A stretch of 12,653 bases of DNA from Flavobacteriaceae bacterium (GTDB lineage: Bacteria > Bacteroidota > Bacteroidia > Flavobacteriales > Flavobacteriaceae): positions 1 through 12,653 of the forward strand of contig JABDMQ010000363.1 of assembly GCA_013001365.1 (NCBI GenBank). Direction: 5' to 3'. Below, in pieces: positions 1 to 7,807 of this stretch. Numbering within the stretch: the stretch's first letter is position 1; each line of letters begins with the position of its first letter. Below the pieces are notes generated by a model. That model saw only the letters and a list, made by a program, of their open reading frames with translations. It was not told the origin of the DNA and made no database searches. A program made the translations under genes and the position numbers.

Positions 1-633
1 AGACAGATCAGTGCACAGCAGTTGCTTGAACGATTTCTATTCAACAGGAAAAAACAATACGATTTTGTCTCGAAATTAAGCGGGGGCGAATTAAAGAGAT
101 TGTATCTATGTACGGTTTTGATTCAAAATCCAAATTTCTTGATTCTAGATGAGCCAACCAATGATCTTGATGTAGTAACTTTGAATGTGCTGGAAAACTT
201 TCTTTTGGATTTTCCAGGCTGTTTGATCGTTGTTTCACATGATAGATATTTCATGGACAAGATTGTTGACCACTTATTCGTTTTCAAGGGTAACGCAATT
301 ATTGAAGATTTCCCAGGTAACTATAGCGATTACAGGGTATACGAAGATAGCCAGCCGAAAATTGACAAGACAATTGCAAAGAAGGAGAAAAAGAATTGGA
401 AAAAAGACGATGCCGTTAGGCTAACCTATAACGAACAAAAAGAACTAAATGCCATCGAAAGCAAAATTCGTTCCTTGGAGAAAGACAAAAAAGAGATTCA
501 GGACAAATTCAATGATGCTTCGTTAACGACGGATGAGATTAATGAGTTATCAAATCAGCTAAAAAAAATATTGGACACCATAGAAGCAAAAGAAGAACGC
601 TGGTTTGAATTATCATCTAAAATTGAGGACTGA
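1..633 (+). CDS. ABC-F family ATPase, C-terminal half (5' end outside window)
   Basis: The frame is open from base 1, so this is the end of a longer gene; 210 residues are visible. What remains is the second nucleotide-binding domain: signature LSGGE at visible residues 26-30, Walker B with D-loop (LILDEPTNDLD) at about 46-57, and the switch histidine in SHDRYF at about 79-84. From about residue 110 the chain is charged, and from about 137 to the end it looks like a coiled coil, matching the C-terminal domain of Uup-type ABC-F proteins. No membrane segments are visible. ABC-F proteins are soluble ATPases that act on ribosomes or nucleic acids rather than as transporters. The Uup-like tail suggests a housekeeping member, but without the first domain and linker I cannot choose a subfamily. 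A TTG at 22 is only an internal Leu codon. A methyltransferase gene starts 3 bp after the stop, so the two are probably cotranscribed. Confidence 0.93.
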   Translation, partial: RQISAQQLLERFLFNRKKQYDFVSKLSGGELKRLYLCTVLIQNPNFLILDEPTNDLDVVTLNVLENFLLDFPGCLIVVSHDRYFMDKIVDHLFVFKGNAIIEDFPGNYSDYRVYEDSQPKIDKTIAKKEKKNWKKDDAVRLTYNEQKELNAIESKIRSLEKDKKEIQDKFNDASLTTDEINELSNQLKKILDTIEAKEERWFELSSKIED

Positions 634-636
634 TCT

Positions 637-1413
637 ATGTATTTGGTAATACAATACATAAAGTTCTTTTTTCGCTCCACCAATCAACATGGTATTCACT
701 CTCCATTTGTATATAGGCTAGTCACAGAATGTTTTTATGATAGAACACGCTATAAAGCTTATTCTGCTCTTAATGCTTTCCGAAAGCGGTTATACCGGAA
801 TACGTCAATTATTATGGTCAAGGATTTCGGGGCAGGCTCACGAATTTTCAGAAACGACGCCAGACAAATAAAGAAGGTGGCCAAGACTGCTGGTATTTCC
901 AAGAAAAGGGAGAAACTTTTGTACAGGTTAACTAGATATCTTGAACCCAAGAAAATTCTTGAATTAGGTACTTCCCTAGGAATGGCCACTAATGCAATAA
1001 GCCTCGGAAATAAATTTTCTGATATAACCACTATAGAGGGATGTAACAAAACTGCTGAGGTTGCTAGAGATCAATTCGAATTTTTTGACCTGAAAAACAT
1101 CCAACTTTTTAATTCAACGTTCAAGGAAGCGCTCAAATTTGACGAATTAAGGCAGTCTAAATTCGACTTGATATATATTGATGGAAATCATGAAAAAGAA
1201 GCGACGCTTGAATATTTTCAATCCATGCTACCTATGGTGCATAATGGAACCATCATTATCTTCGATGATATATATTGGTCCAAGGGAATGAAAGAAGCTT
1301 GGAATAAAATAAGTAATGACCCTGAGGTAACGGTAAGTATCGACATATTTTACTGGGGAATGGTTTTCTTCAGGAAGGAACAAGAAAAAGAACATTTTAC
1401 AATTCGAGTGTAA
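637..1413 (+). CDS. class I SAM-dependent methyltransferase (Methyltransf_24-like)
   Basis: This is a 258-residue soluble protein, probably a SAM-dependent methyltransferase of the O-methyltransferase type. Motif I, the SAM-binding glycine loop, is LELGTSLGMAT at residues 108-118. An acidic residue follows at the end of the next strand (TTIEG, 131-135), IDGNH at 181-185 fits motif IV, and FDDIYWSKGM at 209-218 fits the following strand and active-site loop. The N-terminal part carries HGIHSPFVYRLV (18-29) and DFGAGSR (63-69), which I recall as characteristic of a Bacteroidota subgroup of this fold. The substrate cannot be read from the sequence. ATG at 637 is the natural start, 3 bp after the ABC-F stop, implying one operon. 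No terminator is evident in the roughly 80 bp before the next gene. Confidence 0.85.
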   Translation: MYLVIQYIKFFFRSTNQHGIHSPFVYRLVTECFYDRTRYKAYSALNAFRKRLYRNTSIIMVKDFGAGSRIFRNDARQIKKVAKTAGISKKREKLLYRLTRYLEPKKILELGTSLGMATNAISLGNKFSDITTIEGCNKTAEVARDQFEFFDLKNIQLFNSTFKEALKFDELRQSKFDLIYIDGNHEKEATLEYFQSMLPMVHNGTIIIFDDIYWSKGMKEAWNKISNDPEVTVSIDIFYWGMVFFRKEQEKEHFTIRV

Positions 1414-1492
1414 CAAGCTTAACACTTTAACGTCATATTAGCATTTGATATAGTATCTTGCATAAATCAATTAACCAATAAATCAACACTTG

Positions 1493-2182
1493 ATGAGTAA
1501 CGTCATTGAAATAAGAGGAATCATTCGTGATTTCCCGCTTGGTCAAGAAACCGTTCATGTACTAAAAGGTATTGACCTTGATATAAAAAAGGGTGATTAT
1601 GTGGCCCTTATGGGACCTTCTGGTTCCGGTAAGTCCACTCTTATGAACCTTCTTGGCTGCCTTGATACACCTACTGATGGCTCCTATCTATTAAATGGGC
1701 AGGATGTGAGTAAAATGAGTGATGATGAATTGGCAGACATCAGGAACCGAGAAATTGGTTTCGTTTTTCAGACTTTTAATTTATTGCCAAGGACCACTGC
1801 TTTGGATAATGTCGCTTTACCAATGATCTATGCTGGCGCATCAAAATCACAGAGAGTACAGCGCGCTGAGGAAGTATTGACCGATGTTGGTTTGGCTGAT
1901 AGGATGGACCATAAACCTAATCAATTATCTGGAGGACAACGGCAACGTGTAGCAGTTGGTAGAGCTCTTGTTAATAAGCCTTCAATAATTCTTGCTGATG
2001 AACCGACAGGGAATCTTGATTCTAAAACTTCTGTTGAGATCATGGCGCTGCTAGATGAAATACACGCTAATGGCAATACGGTTATCGTCGTTACCCATGA
2101 AGAAGATATTGCCGCGCACGCCCACAGGATCATAAGACTTCGAGATGGAATGGTTGAGAGCGATATTAGGAATAAACAATAA
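1493..2182 (+). CDS. ABC transporter ATP-binding protein, LolD/MacB type
   Basis: The 229-residue ATPase has every motif of an active nucleotide-binding domain: Walker A GPSGSGKST at 41-49, Q-loop Q93, signature LSGGQ at 145-149, Walker B IILADE at 165-170 with D-loop GNLD, and switch H202. The length and the LADEPTGNLD wording place it in the LolD/MacB/FtsE group, which drives lipoprotein release, efflux or envelope remodelling from the inner membrane. I chose ATG 1493 over the TTG codon immediately before it (1490) because MSNVIEI is a normal start for the family and a TTG start is unnecessary. No FtsX/MacB-like permease lies beside it, so its partner must be elsewhere. The precise substrate is unknown. 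A small membrane protein gene follows 13 bp downstream. Confidence 0.92.
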   Translation: MSNVIEIRGIIRDFPLGQETVHVLKGIDLDIKKGDYVALMGPSGSGKSTLMNLLGCLDTPTDGSYLLNGQDVSKMSDDELADIRNREIGFVFQTFNLLPRTTALDNVALPMIYAGASKSQRVQRAEEVLTDVGLADRMDHKPNQLSGGQRQRVAVGRALVNKPSIILADEPTGNLDSKTSVEIMALLDEIHANGNTVIVVTHEEDIAAHAHRIIRLRDGMVESDIRNKQ

Positions 2183-2195
2183 TAATGTCGTCCCT

Positions 2196-2372
2196 ATGGA
2201 TAACAGTTATATTCTTTATATTATAATTATTGCAGTTCTATTCGCGATAGTTCATGTAAATAATAGGAAGAACAAGAACAAGTTATACAATCGTAAAGGC
2301 AGGAATTTCAGAGAGAATTATCATGCTAAGAAGCAAGAACGACTTAAAGAAAAAGAGGCCGATTCTAAATAA
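2196..2372 (+). CDS. small single-span membrane protein of unknown function
   Basis: This predicted 58-residue protein begins at ATG 2196 (MDNSYILYI). An upstream in-frame ATG at 2145 would overlap the ABC ATPase by 38 bp, so the inner start, 13 bp after that gene's stop, is preferred. Residues about 4-20 form one hydrophobic helix. The remaining roughly 37 residues are strongly basic and hydrophilic, rich in Lys, Arg and Asn, and by the positive-inside rule would face the cytoplasm. I recognise no family. The tight spacing suggests cotranscription with the LolD-type ATPase, but nothing shows that the two interact. It is short, yet the clean membrane segment and placement between two real genes favour a true gene. 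Confidence 0.6.
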   Translation: MDNSYILYIIIIAVLFAIVHVNNRKNKNKLYNRKGRNFRENYHAKKQERLKEKEADSK

Positions 2373-2404
2373 TTTCTATCAACATTAAAATTTACCAAAG
2401 CTGA

Positions 2405-2983
2405 ATGAAGATTTACACTAAAACCGGTGACAAAGGAACAACAGCCTTGTTTGGAGGAACACGAGTACCTAAGCATCACATCCGTATCGAAAGTTATGGC
2501 ACAGTGGATGAACTAAACTCTCATCTTGGCTTGGTAAGAGATCAAAAAATAGATGCACATTCAAATAAGATTCTTCTGAAAATCCAAGATAAATTATTCA
2601 CCGTCGGTGCTATATTAGCCACCGATCCTGAAAAAGCTGTATTAAAAAGTGGAAAAGATCGCTTGAACATTCCGAAAATCGATCTAAATGATATAGAACT
2701 TCTTGAACTAGAAATGGACAACATGAACGAGTCTTTACCCGTTATGACCCATTTTATTCTTCCAGGTGGACATCAAACGGTGTCATTCTGTCACATAGCC
2801 AGGTGCGTCTGTAGACGTGCAGAGCGATTATCAGTTGCCCTTAATGAAATAGAGCCTTTAGATGAACATGTTCTTATCTACCTCAACCGTCTTTCTGACT
2901 ATCTTTTTGTGTTGGCACGAAAATTGTCTCTTGATCTACAAGCAGAGGAAATTAAATGGATTCCTAAGAAGAATCAAGAGTAA
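2405..2983 (+). CDS. cob(I)alamin adenosyltransferase, PduO type
   Basis: The 192-residue protein matches the PduO-type ATP:corrinoid adenosyltransferases, which transfer the 5'-deoxyadenosyl group of ATP to Co(I) corrinoid to make adenosylcobalamin (EC 2.5.1.17). The N-terminal ATP-binding segment TGDKGTT is at residues 7-13, followed by FGG and YGTVDELNS (31-39). The C-terminal helix bears ARCVCRRAER (132-141), whose arginines and glutamate are the conserved ATP/active-site residues, and LNRLSDYLFVLAR follows. The length is normal for the family. No cobalamin riboswitch is recognisable in the 32 bp upstream, and no other corrinoid gene is nearby, so it probably serves salvage or cofactor repair rather than a local pathway. 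It is spaced 32 bp from the preceding small gene and may be in the same transcript. Confidence 0.94.
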   Translation: MKIYTKTGDKGTTALFGGTRVPKHHIRIESYGTVDELNSHLGLVRDQKIDAHSNKILLKIQDKLFTVGAILATDPEKAVLKSGKDRLNIPKIDLNDIELLELEMDNMNESLPVMTHFILPGGHQTVSFCHIARCVCRRAERLSVALNEIEPLDEHVLIYLNRLSDYLFVLARKLSLDLQAEEIKWIPKKNQE

Positions 2984-3045
2984 TTTTCCTGCGAATTATT
3001 AACACTGCAAAGAGTTGATTTTCAGTGAAACAAAGACGTTCTTGA

Positions 3046-3072
3046 AATTAATGTTGAATTAATTAGTTTTTT
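3046..3072 (+). terminator. possible weak AT-only terminator after the adenosyltransferase gene
   Basis: A perfect 7-bp inverted repeat (AATTAAT at 3046-3052 and ATTAATT at 3058-3064, loop of 5) is followed by a T6 run at 3067-3072. The stem has no G or C, so it would be unstable. It lies about 60 bp after the cobalamin gene and directly before the next promoter. Confidence 0.3.
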
Positions 3073-3074
3073 AC

Positions 3075-3104
3075 TTGACTTTTTGAACTAAAAATTTATT
3101 TTTG
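3075..3104 (+). promoter_or_regulatory. Bacteroidota-type promoter for the DUF2795 gene
   Basis: TTG at 3075-3077 is followed after exactly 19 bases by TATTTTTG at 3097-3104, a perfect fit to the Bacteroidota primary sigma consensus TTG-N19-TAnnTTTG. Transcription would begin near 3108, giving a leader of about 22 nt before ATG 3130. This is the best promoter in the window. Confidence 0.8.
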
Positions 3105-3129
3105 CAAAAATTAAAAACCTATTACAACT

Positions 3130-3351
3130 ATGTATTGGACATTAGAATTAGCATCTTATTTAAGTGATGCGCCTTGGCCAGCTACAAAAGACGAACTTAT
3201 CGATTATGCCATAAGAACAGGAGCTCCTTTGGAGGTAGTCGAAAATTTGCAAGCCATAGAAGATGAAGGGGATTCTTACGATTCCATTGAAGAGATCTGG
3301 CCAGATTACCCAACTGATGATGATTACCTCTGGAATGAGGATGAATATTAA
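3130..3351 (+). CDS. DUF2795 domain-containing protein
   Basis: A 73-residue soluble protein that I recognise as the DUF2795 family as it occurs in Bacteroidota, where near-identical small proteins are common. Residues about 5-45 (WPATKDELIDYAIRTGAP, then VVENLQAIED) form the family's short helical domain. The tail (from about residue 47) is dense in Asp, Glu, Trp and Tyr and strongly acidic. There is no signal peptide or membrane segment. The molecular function is unknown. It has its own strong promoter and a terminator, so it is likely an abundant monocistronic transcript. From memory, this gene often sits immediately before secA in the phylum, as here, but the terminator between them argues against simple cotranscription. 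Confidence 0.9.
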   Translation: MYWTLELASYLSDAPWPATKDELIDYAIRTGAPLEVVENLQAIEDEGDSYDSIEEIWPDYPTDDDYLWNEDEY

Positions 3352-3374
3352 TTATAATCTGCAAAATTAAAGTT

Positions 3375-3400
3375 AAAAAGTCTCGTTAGAGACTTTTTTT
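3375..3400 (+). terminator. intrinsic terminator after the DUF2795 gene
   Basis: A 10-bp stem (AAAAAGTCTC at 3375-3384, GAGACTTTTT at 3389-3398) with loop GTTA runs directly into a T7 tract (3394-3400). The A-tract on the other arm would also allow termination from the opposite direction. It isolates the DUF2795 transcript from secA. Confidence 0.85.
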
Positions 3401-3488
3401 ATATCCGATTTAAACATTAAGACAAGTACAACCATTATCTTTGATAATTGGTAAATTAAATATTTAAACCAAACAGAAACACATATAA

Positions 3489-6400
3489 ATGAGTTTTTTA
3501 AATTCTGTATTAAAAGTATTTGTAGGCGACAAATCCAAGCAAGATGTCAAAGCCCTCTCTCCTATAATAGATGAAGTAAAGGCCTTCGAAAAAGAGTTAG
3601 AAGCATTGTCTCATGACGAATTAAGGGCAAAAACAACTCTTTTCAAAGAGAAAATTGCAAAAGCAAGGGAGCAATTCAAGAACAAGATCAGTGAGCTACA
3701 AGAAGAAGCCGACAAAACCGAAGACATAGATAGGAAAGAAGATATTTATCAAGAAATTGACAAATTAGAAGATGACTCCTATAAGGCCACACAGGATTGC
3801 TTGAACGAAATTATGGCCGAAGCGTTTGCTGTTGTAAAAGAAACAGCAAAGCGTTTTGTAAACAATAAGGAAATTAAGGTCAATGCCTCTCCATTTGATA
3901 GAGAAGTCTCAGGTGAGAAGACTTATGTTACTTTAGATGGTGACCATGCAATATGGGCCAACTCGTGGGATGCTGCAGGTAAACCCATAGTTTGGGACAT
4001 GGTGCATTATGATGTTCAGTTAATAGGTGGCGTGGCCTTGCATCAAGGTAAGATTGCAGAGATGCAAACTGGAGAAGGTAAAACATTGGTTGCAACCTTG
4101 CCTGTTTACCTGAATGCATTAACCGAAAAAGGTGTTCACTTGGTCACTGTCAACGATTATCTTGCAAAACGTGATAGCGCATGGATGGCTCCAATTTTCG
4201 AATTCCATGGGATGAGTGTTGATTGTATAGATTACCACAAGCCTAATTCTGCTGCAAGGAAAAAAGCATATAATGCCGATATTACCTACGGAACCAATAA
4301 TGAGTTTGGATTTGATTATCTACGAGATAACATGGCGCACTCTCCTGATGACCTAGTTCAACGACCACATCATTATGCCATTGTCGATGAGGTAGATTCA
4401 GTATTAGTAGATGATGCAAGAACGCCATTGATTATTTCAGGACCAATTCCTCAAGGGGACAGGCATGAGTTCAACGAACTTAAACCAAAAGTTGATGATA
4501 TTGTAAGAGTTCAACGTCAGTATCTTACTGGAGTCCTGGCAGAAGCAAAAAAATTAATAAAATCCGGAGACGAAAAAGAAGGCGGATTCCAATTATTACG
4601 CGTTTATCGTGGAATGCCAAAGAACAAGGCATTAATCAAATTCTTGAGTGAAGAAGGTGTGAAACTGACCCTTCAGAAAACTGAGAATTTCTACATGCAG
4701 GACAATAACCGAGAAATGCCGAAGGTTGATGCAGAATTATACTATGTCATTGACGAAAAGAACAATCAAATAGAATTAGCAGATAAGGGTGTTGAATATC
4801 TCTCAGGTAAAGACGATCCGAATTTCTTTGTAATGCCAGAAATGGGCATGGAAATATCCAAAATTGAATCTAAAGGTCTTTCTGCAGAAGACGAAGCCGA
4901 ACTCAAAGAAGAACTATTCAGGGATTTCGGAATCAAGTCAGAACGAATACACACATTGAATCAATTGCTTAAGGCCTATACCCTATTTGAAAAAGACATT
5001 CAATATGTTGTCATGGACAATAAGGTCATGATCGTTGATGAGCAAACAGGACGAATCATGGATGGTCGTCGTTATTCCGATGGACTCCATCAAGCCATTG
5101 AAGCCAAGGAGAATGTCAAGATCGAGGCTGCTACACAAACATTTGCAACAGTTACTTTGCAGAATTACTTTAGGATGTATCGCAAACTATCTGGTATGAC
5201 AGGTACTGCGGTAACTGAAGCTGGAGAGTTCTGGGAAATATACAAATTAGATGTTGTAGAGATTCCTACCAACAGACCAATTGCAAGAGACGACAGACAG
5301 GATTTGGTCTATAAGACCAAACGTGAGAAATACAATGCCGTAATTGACGAAGTTACCAAACTCTCTCAAGCAGGTCGACCGGTACTTATTGGAACTACCA
5401 ATGTAGAAATAAGTGAGTTACTCGGAAAAATGTTGAGTATTCGTAAAGTATCACACAATGTCCTAAATGCAAAACAGCATAAAAAAGAGGCTGAAATCGT
5501 TGATCATGCAGGACGTTCAGGACAAGTTACGATCGCGACTAACATGGCGGGGCGGGGTACTGACATTAAACTAAGTGATGAAGTAAAAGAAGCCGGTGGT
5601 TTGGCCATAATTGGTACAGAACGCCATGATTCTCGAAGAGTAGACCGCCAGTTACGTGGTCGTGCAGGACGACAAGGTGATCCTGGTAGTTCTCAATTCT
5701 ATGTGTCGCTTGAAGATAATTTGATGCGTTTGTTCGGAAGTGAGCGAATTGCGAAAATGATGGACCGTATGGGATTGGACGAAGGTGAAGTGATTCAGCA
5801 TTCAATGATATCAAAGTCCATTGAACGTGCTCAGAAAAAAGTGGAAGAAAACAATTTTGGAGTTCGAAAGAGATTATTAGAGTATGATGATGTTATGAAC
5901 GCTCAAAGGGAAGTAGTATATAAACGTCGTTACCATGCTCTTTTCGGGGAACGCCTTCGCGTGGATTTAGCGAATATGATATATGATACCTCCGAGTTAA
6001 TTACTGAGAGTAATAAAAATGCAAACGATTTCAAGAATTTTGAATTCGAGCTTATTCGATATTTTTCAATGAGTTCTCCAATCTCTGAAGAAGAATTCAA
6101 TAAACTGTCTTCACAGGACATTGCACAGAAGATATATCATGCTGCTTTTAATCATTATAAGGAAAAGATGGAGCGTAATGCTGACACTGCATTCCCTGTA
6201 ATAAAAAATGTTTATGAAACACAGCGTGACAAATTCAAGAGAATCGTAGTACCATTTACAGATGGAATCAAGAACCTTCAGGTTGTAACAGACCTTGAGA
6301 AAGCCTATGAAAGCCATGGCAAGCAACTAATTACAGATTTTGAGAAGAACATAACCTTGGCAATCATCGACGATGCCTGGAAAACTCATTTACGGAAAAT

Positions 6401-6839
6401 GGATGAGTTAAAGCAATCTGTGCAGTTAGCGGTTCACGAACAAAAGGATCCATTATTGATCTATAAATTTGAGTCGTTCGAGCTTTTCAAGAGTATGATC
6501 GACCAAGTAAACAAGGATGTTATTTCGTTCTTGTTTAAAGGAGAATTACCTACAGAAGACAGTAGCTCTATACATGAGGCTCGCCAAACACGTCGTAAGG
6601 AACAAACTCAAACTACCAAGGAAGAAATTCCTAATTTAGATGAGCGGTCTGCAGAATCCAGAGCTGCAGGACAAACACAAAGACAACAAGTTGTTGAAAC
6701 GATAGTGCGAGATCAGCCTAAGATAGGCCGGAATGATAAAGTAACGATAAAGCACGTTATGAGTGGTGAAAACAAGACATTGAAGTACAAGCAGGCAATA
6801 CCTCTTATACAAAAAGGAGATTGGGTTCTTGTAGATTAA
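3489..6839 (+). CDS. secA: preprotein translocase ATPase SecA
   Basis: SecA is the cytoplasmic ATPase motor that pushes unfolded precursors through the SecYEG channel. The first nucleotide-binding domain has Walker A in MQTGEGKT (residues 192-199) and the Walker B/DEAD-like box VDEVDS (299-304). The second has NMAGRGTDI (685-693) and the arginine finger region RQLRGRAGR (720-728). The 1116-residue length exceeds the roughly 900 of E. coli SecA because of inserts: a charged stretch near residues 60-95, another before Walker A around 130-165, and roughly 90 extra residues around 325-420 in the preprotein cross-linking region. Enlarged SecA is known in Bacteroidota. The C-terminus (ending GDWVLVD) lacks the CxCxSG zinc-binding tail that contacts SecB and lipid. 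No clear -7 box is seen in the 3401-3488 gap. The gene ends 41 bp before a strong terminator. Confidence 0.98.
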   Translation: MSFLNSVLKVFVGDKSKQDVKALSPIIDEVKAFEKELEALSHDELRAKTTLFKEKIAKAREQFKNKISELQEEADKTEDIDRKEDIYQEIDKLEDDSYKATQDCLNEIMAEAFAVVKETAKRFVNNKEIKVNASPFDREVSGEKTYVTLDGDHAIWANSWDAAGKPIVWDMVHYDVQLIGGVALHQGKIAEMQTGEGKTLVATLPVYLNALTEKGVHLVTVNDYLAKRDSAWMAPIFEFHGMSVDCIDYHKPNSAARKKAYNADITYGTNNEFGFDYLRDNMAHSPDDLVQRPHHYAIVDEVDSVLVDDARTPLIISGPIPQGDRHEFNELKPKVDDIVRVQRQYLTGVLAEAKKLIKSGDEKEGGFQLLRVYRGMPKNKALIKFLSEEGVKLTLQKTENFYMQDNNREMPKVDAELYYVIDEKNNQIELADKGVEYLSGKDDPNFFVMPEMGMEISKIESKGLSAEDEAELKEELFRDFGIKSERIHTLNQLLKAYTLFEKDIQYVVMDNKVMIVDEQTGRIMDGRRYSDGLHQAIEAKENVKIEAATQTFATVTLQNYFRMYRKLSGMTGTAVTEAGEFWEIYKLDVVEIPTNRPIARDDRQDLVYKTKREKYNAVIDEVTKLSQAGRPVLIGTTNVEISELLGKMLSIRKVSHNVLNAKQHKKEAEIVDHAGRSGQVTIATNMAGRGTDIKLSDEVKEAGGLAIIGTERHDSRRVDRQLRGRAGRQGDPGSSQFYVSLEDNLMRLFGSERIAKMMDRMGLDEGEVIQHSMISKSIERAQKKVEENNFGVRKRLLEYDDVMNAQREVVYKRRYHALFGERLRVDLANMIYDTSELITESNKNANDFKNFEFELIRYFSMSSPISEEEFNKLSSQDIAQKIYHAAFNHYKEKMERNADTAFPVIKNVYETQRDKFKRIVVPFTDGIKNLQVVTDLEKAYESHGKQLITDFEKNITLAIIDDAWKTHLRKMDELKQSVQLAVHEQKDPLLIYKFESFELFKSMIDQVNKDVISFLFKGELPTEDSSSIHEARQTRRKEQTQTTKEEIPNLDERSAESRAAGQTQRQQVVETIVRDQPKIGRNDKVTIKHVMSGENKTLKYKQAIPLIQKGDWVLVD

Positions 6840-6877
6840 CTTAATAACAAGAAAAACAATCTCATTTTCATAAAACG

Positions 6878-6910
6878 AAAAAATCCCGAAGTTTTACTTC
6901 GGGATTTCTT
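6878..6910. terminator. bidirectional intrinsic terminator between convergent genes
   Basis: A perfect 11-bp stem (AAATCCCGAAG at 6881-6891, CTTCGGGATTT at 6897-6907) has a 5-base loop. The right side continues in a T-rich stretch (TTTCTTTTG), and the left side starts with A6 (6878-6883), which reads as U6 on the opposite strand. It can therefore stop both secA (+) and the acidic protein gene (-), whose stop codon lies only 27 bp beyond. Confidence 0.9.
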
Positions 6911-6936
6911 TTGTTTCCTAATATTAGTGTGAACTA

Positions 6937-7611
6937 TTAGAAATGTATTTCGTCACAGCTCTGAACCATGCCTTCATAAGGATTGAAATCGCTAGGTAAA
7001 TAGTCTATTGTTTCTATACCTAGGTCAATGTCTTCATCAAGTTCATAAAACTCAATGGTATCCCAATCTAGGTCATGAACGCTTTTATTCACATTGAAAC
7101 CTTCAGGTAAGTACTTGCCAGTATCAAAATCCAATTTCACCTCTTCTTCTATTTCATACACCTCTAGGTTGGCTATACTTATAGGATCCAATTTTTCTGT
7201 GAAACCAAAAATATCTGCTTCTAATTCCAAAGTTTTAATTTGCTCCGAAAGATAATTCGTAGTCATTGATAGATTATCAGAACTCGCAATGAGATTCAAG
7301 AATCCATCAAGTTCTATTTGATCTTGGTAAGAAAGAATTACTGCATCTTGGCTTTCAAAAGCGTCGAGTTCTTCCAATAAGGCTCTTTGATATTCAATAT
7401 TCAATTCTACTTCTTCTTCTAACTCGTAAACTTCGATTGATTCGATACTCACGAAGTCACAAGTTGATTTGAATCCAAATAAGTCGAATTCTAGTTCAAG
7501 TTTCTCGATCTCAATATCCAGGTAATCTGGATATGGATCATATTTTAATTCGGCATTTGCGTTAGTATTTAATACAAACAAGGCAAATAATAAGATTGAT
7601 TGACGTAGCAT
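6937..7611 (-). CDS. secreted, highly acidic repeat protein of unknown function
   Basis: The 224-residue product starts with a signal peptide (residues 1-20, cleavage after ANA), so it is exported. The mature chain holds 56 Asp/Glu against 9 Lys/Arg by hand count. A 12-residue core of the form I-E-V-Y-E-L-E-E-E-V-x-L appears three times, at 59-70, 149-160 and 186-197. Residues 33-70 and 123-160 align without gaps, exactly 90 residues apart, with 21 of 38 identical, so the protein contains an old duplication. The second and third copies are followed by a YLP-x-x-FN motif. Only two cysteines remain in the mature protein, C51 and C219, near its two ends, and could form a disulfide. I recognise no family. 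Divalent-cation binding or a cell-surface role is conceivable from the charge, but that is a guess. It is transcribed alone, convergent with secA. Confidence 0.85.
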   Translation of the reverse strand: MLRQSILLFALFVLNTNANAELKYDPYPDYLDIEIEKLELEFDLFGFKSTCDFVSIESIEVYELEEEVELNIEYQRALLEELDAFESQDAVILSYQDQIELDGFLNLIASSDNLSMTTNYLSEQIKTLELEADIFGFTEKLDPISIANLEVYEIEEEVKLDFDTGKYLPEGFNVNKSVHDLDWDTIEFYELDEDIDLGIETIDYLPSDFNPYEGMVQSCDEIHF

Positions 7612-7807
7612 GTTGATTTGTTTTAATTGATTGATAATAATTGATTGATGTCTTTGTTATAATAGACTATCAAATTGCAATAATGTTACAATTCTTAAGA
7701 GATATTTAACAAAGTATTGTCATGAAAACTAAAGATTTACGGAATCTGTACCATATATATTATTGAAATGAAAGCCTTGGAAAATGTAGCACCAAAATTG
7801 TAGTTAT

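Noticed and set aside
22..633. Complete small ATPase gene starting at TTG 22
   Set aside because: The frame is open to base 1 and the domain begins mid-way without Walker A, so it is the tail of a longer ABC-F gene.
1490..2182. TTG start at 1490 for the LolD-type ATPase
   Set aside because: ATG follows immediately at 1493 and gives a normal family N-terminus.
2373..2404. Possible cobalamin riboswitch before the adenosyltransferase gene
   Set aside because: Only 32 bp separate the genes, with no B12-box-like sequence. There is no room for the riboswitch.
3441..3468. Promoter for secA (TTG at 3441 with TATTTAAA at 3461)
   Set aside because: Spacing is 17 rather than 19 and the second box lacks TTTG. 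It is too weak to list.
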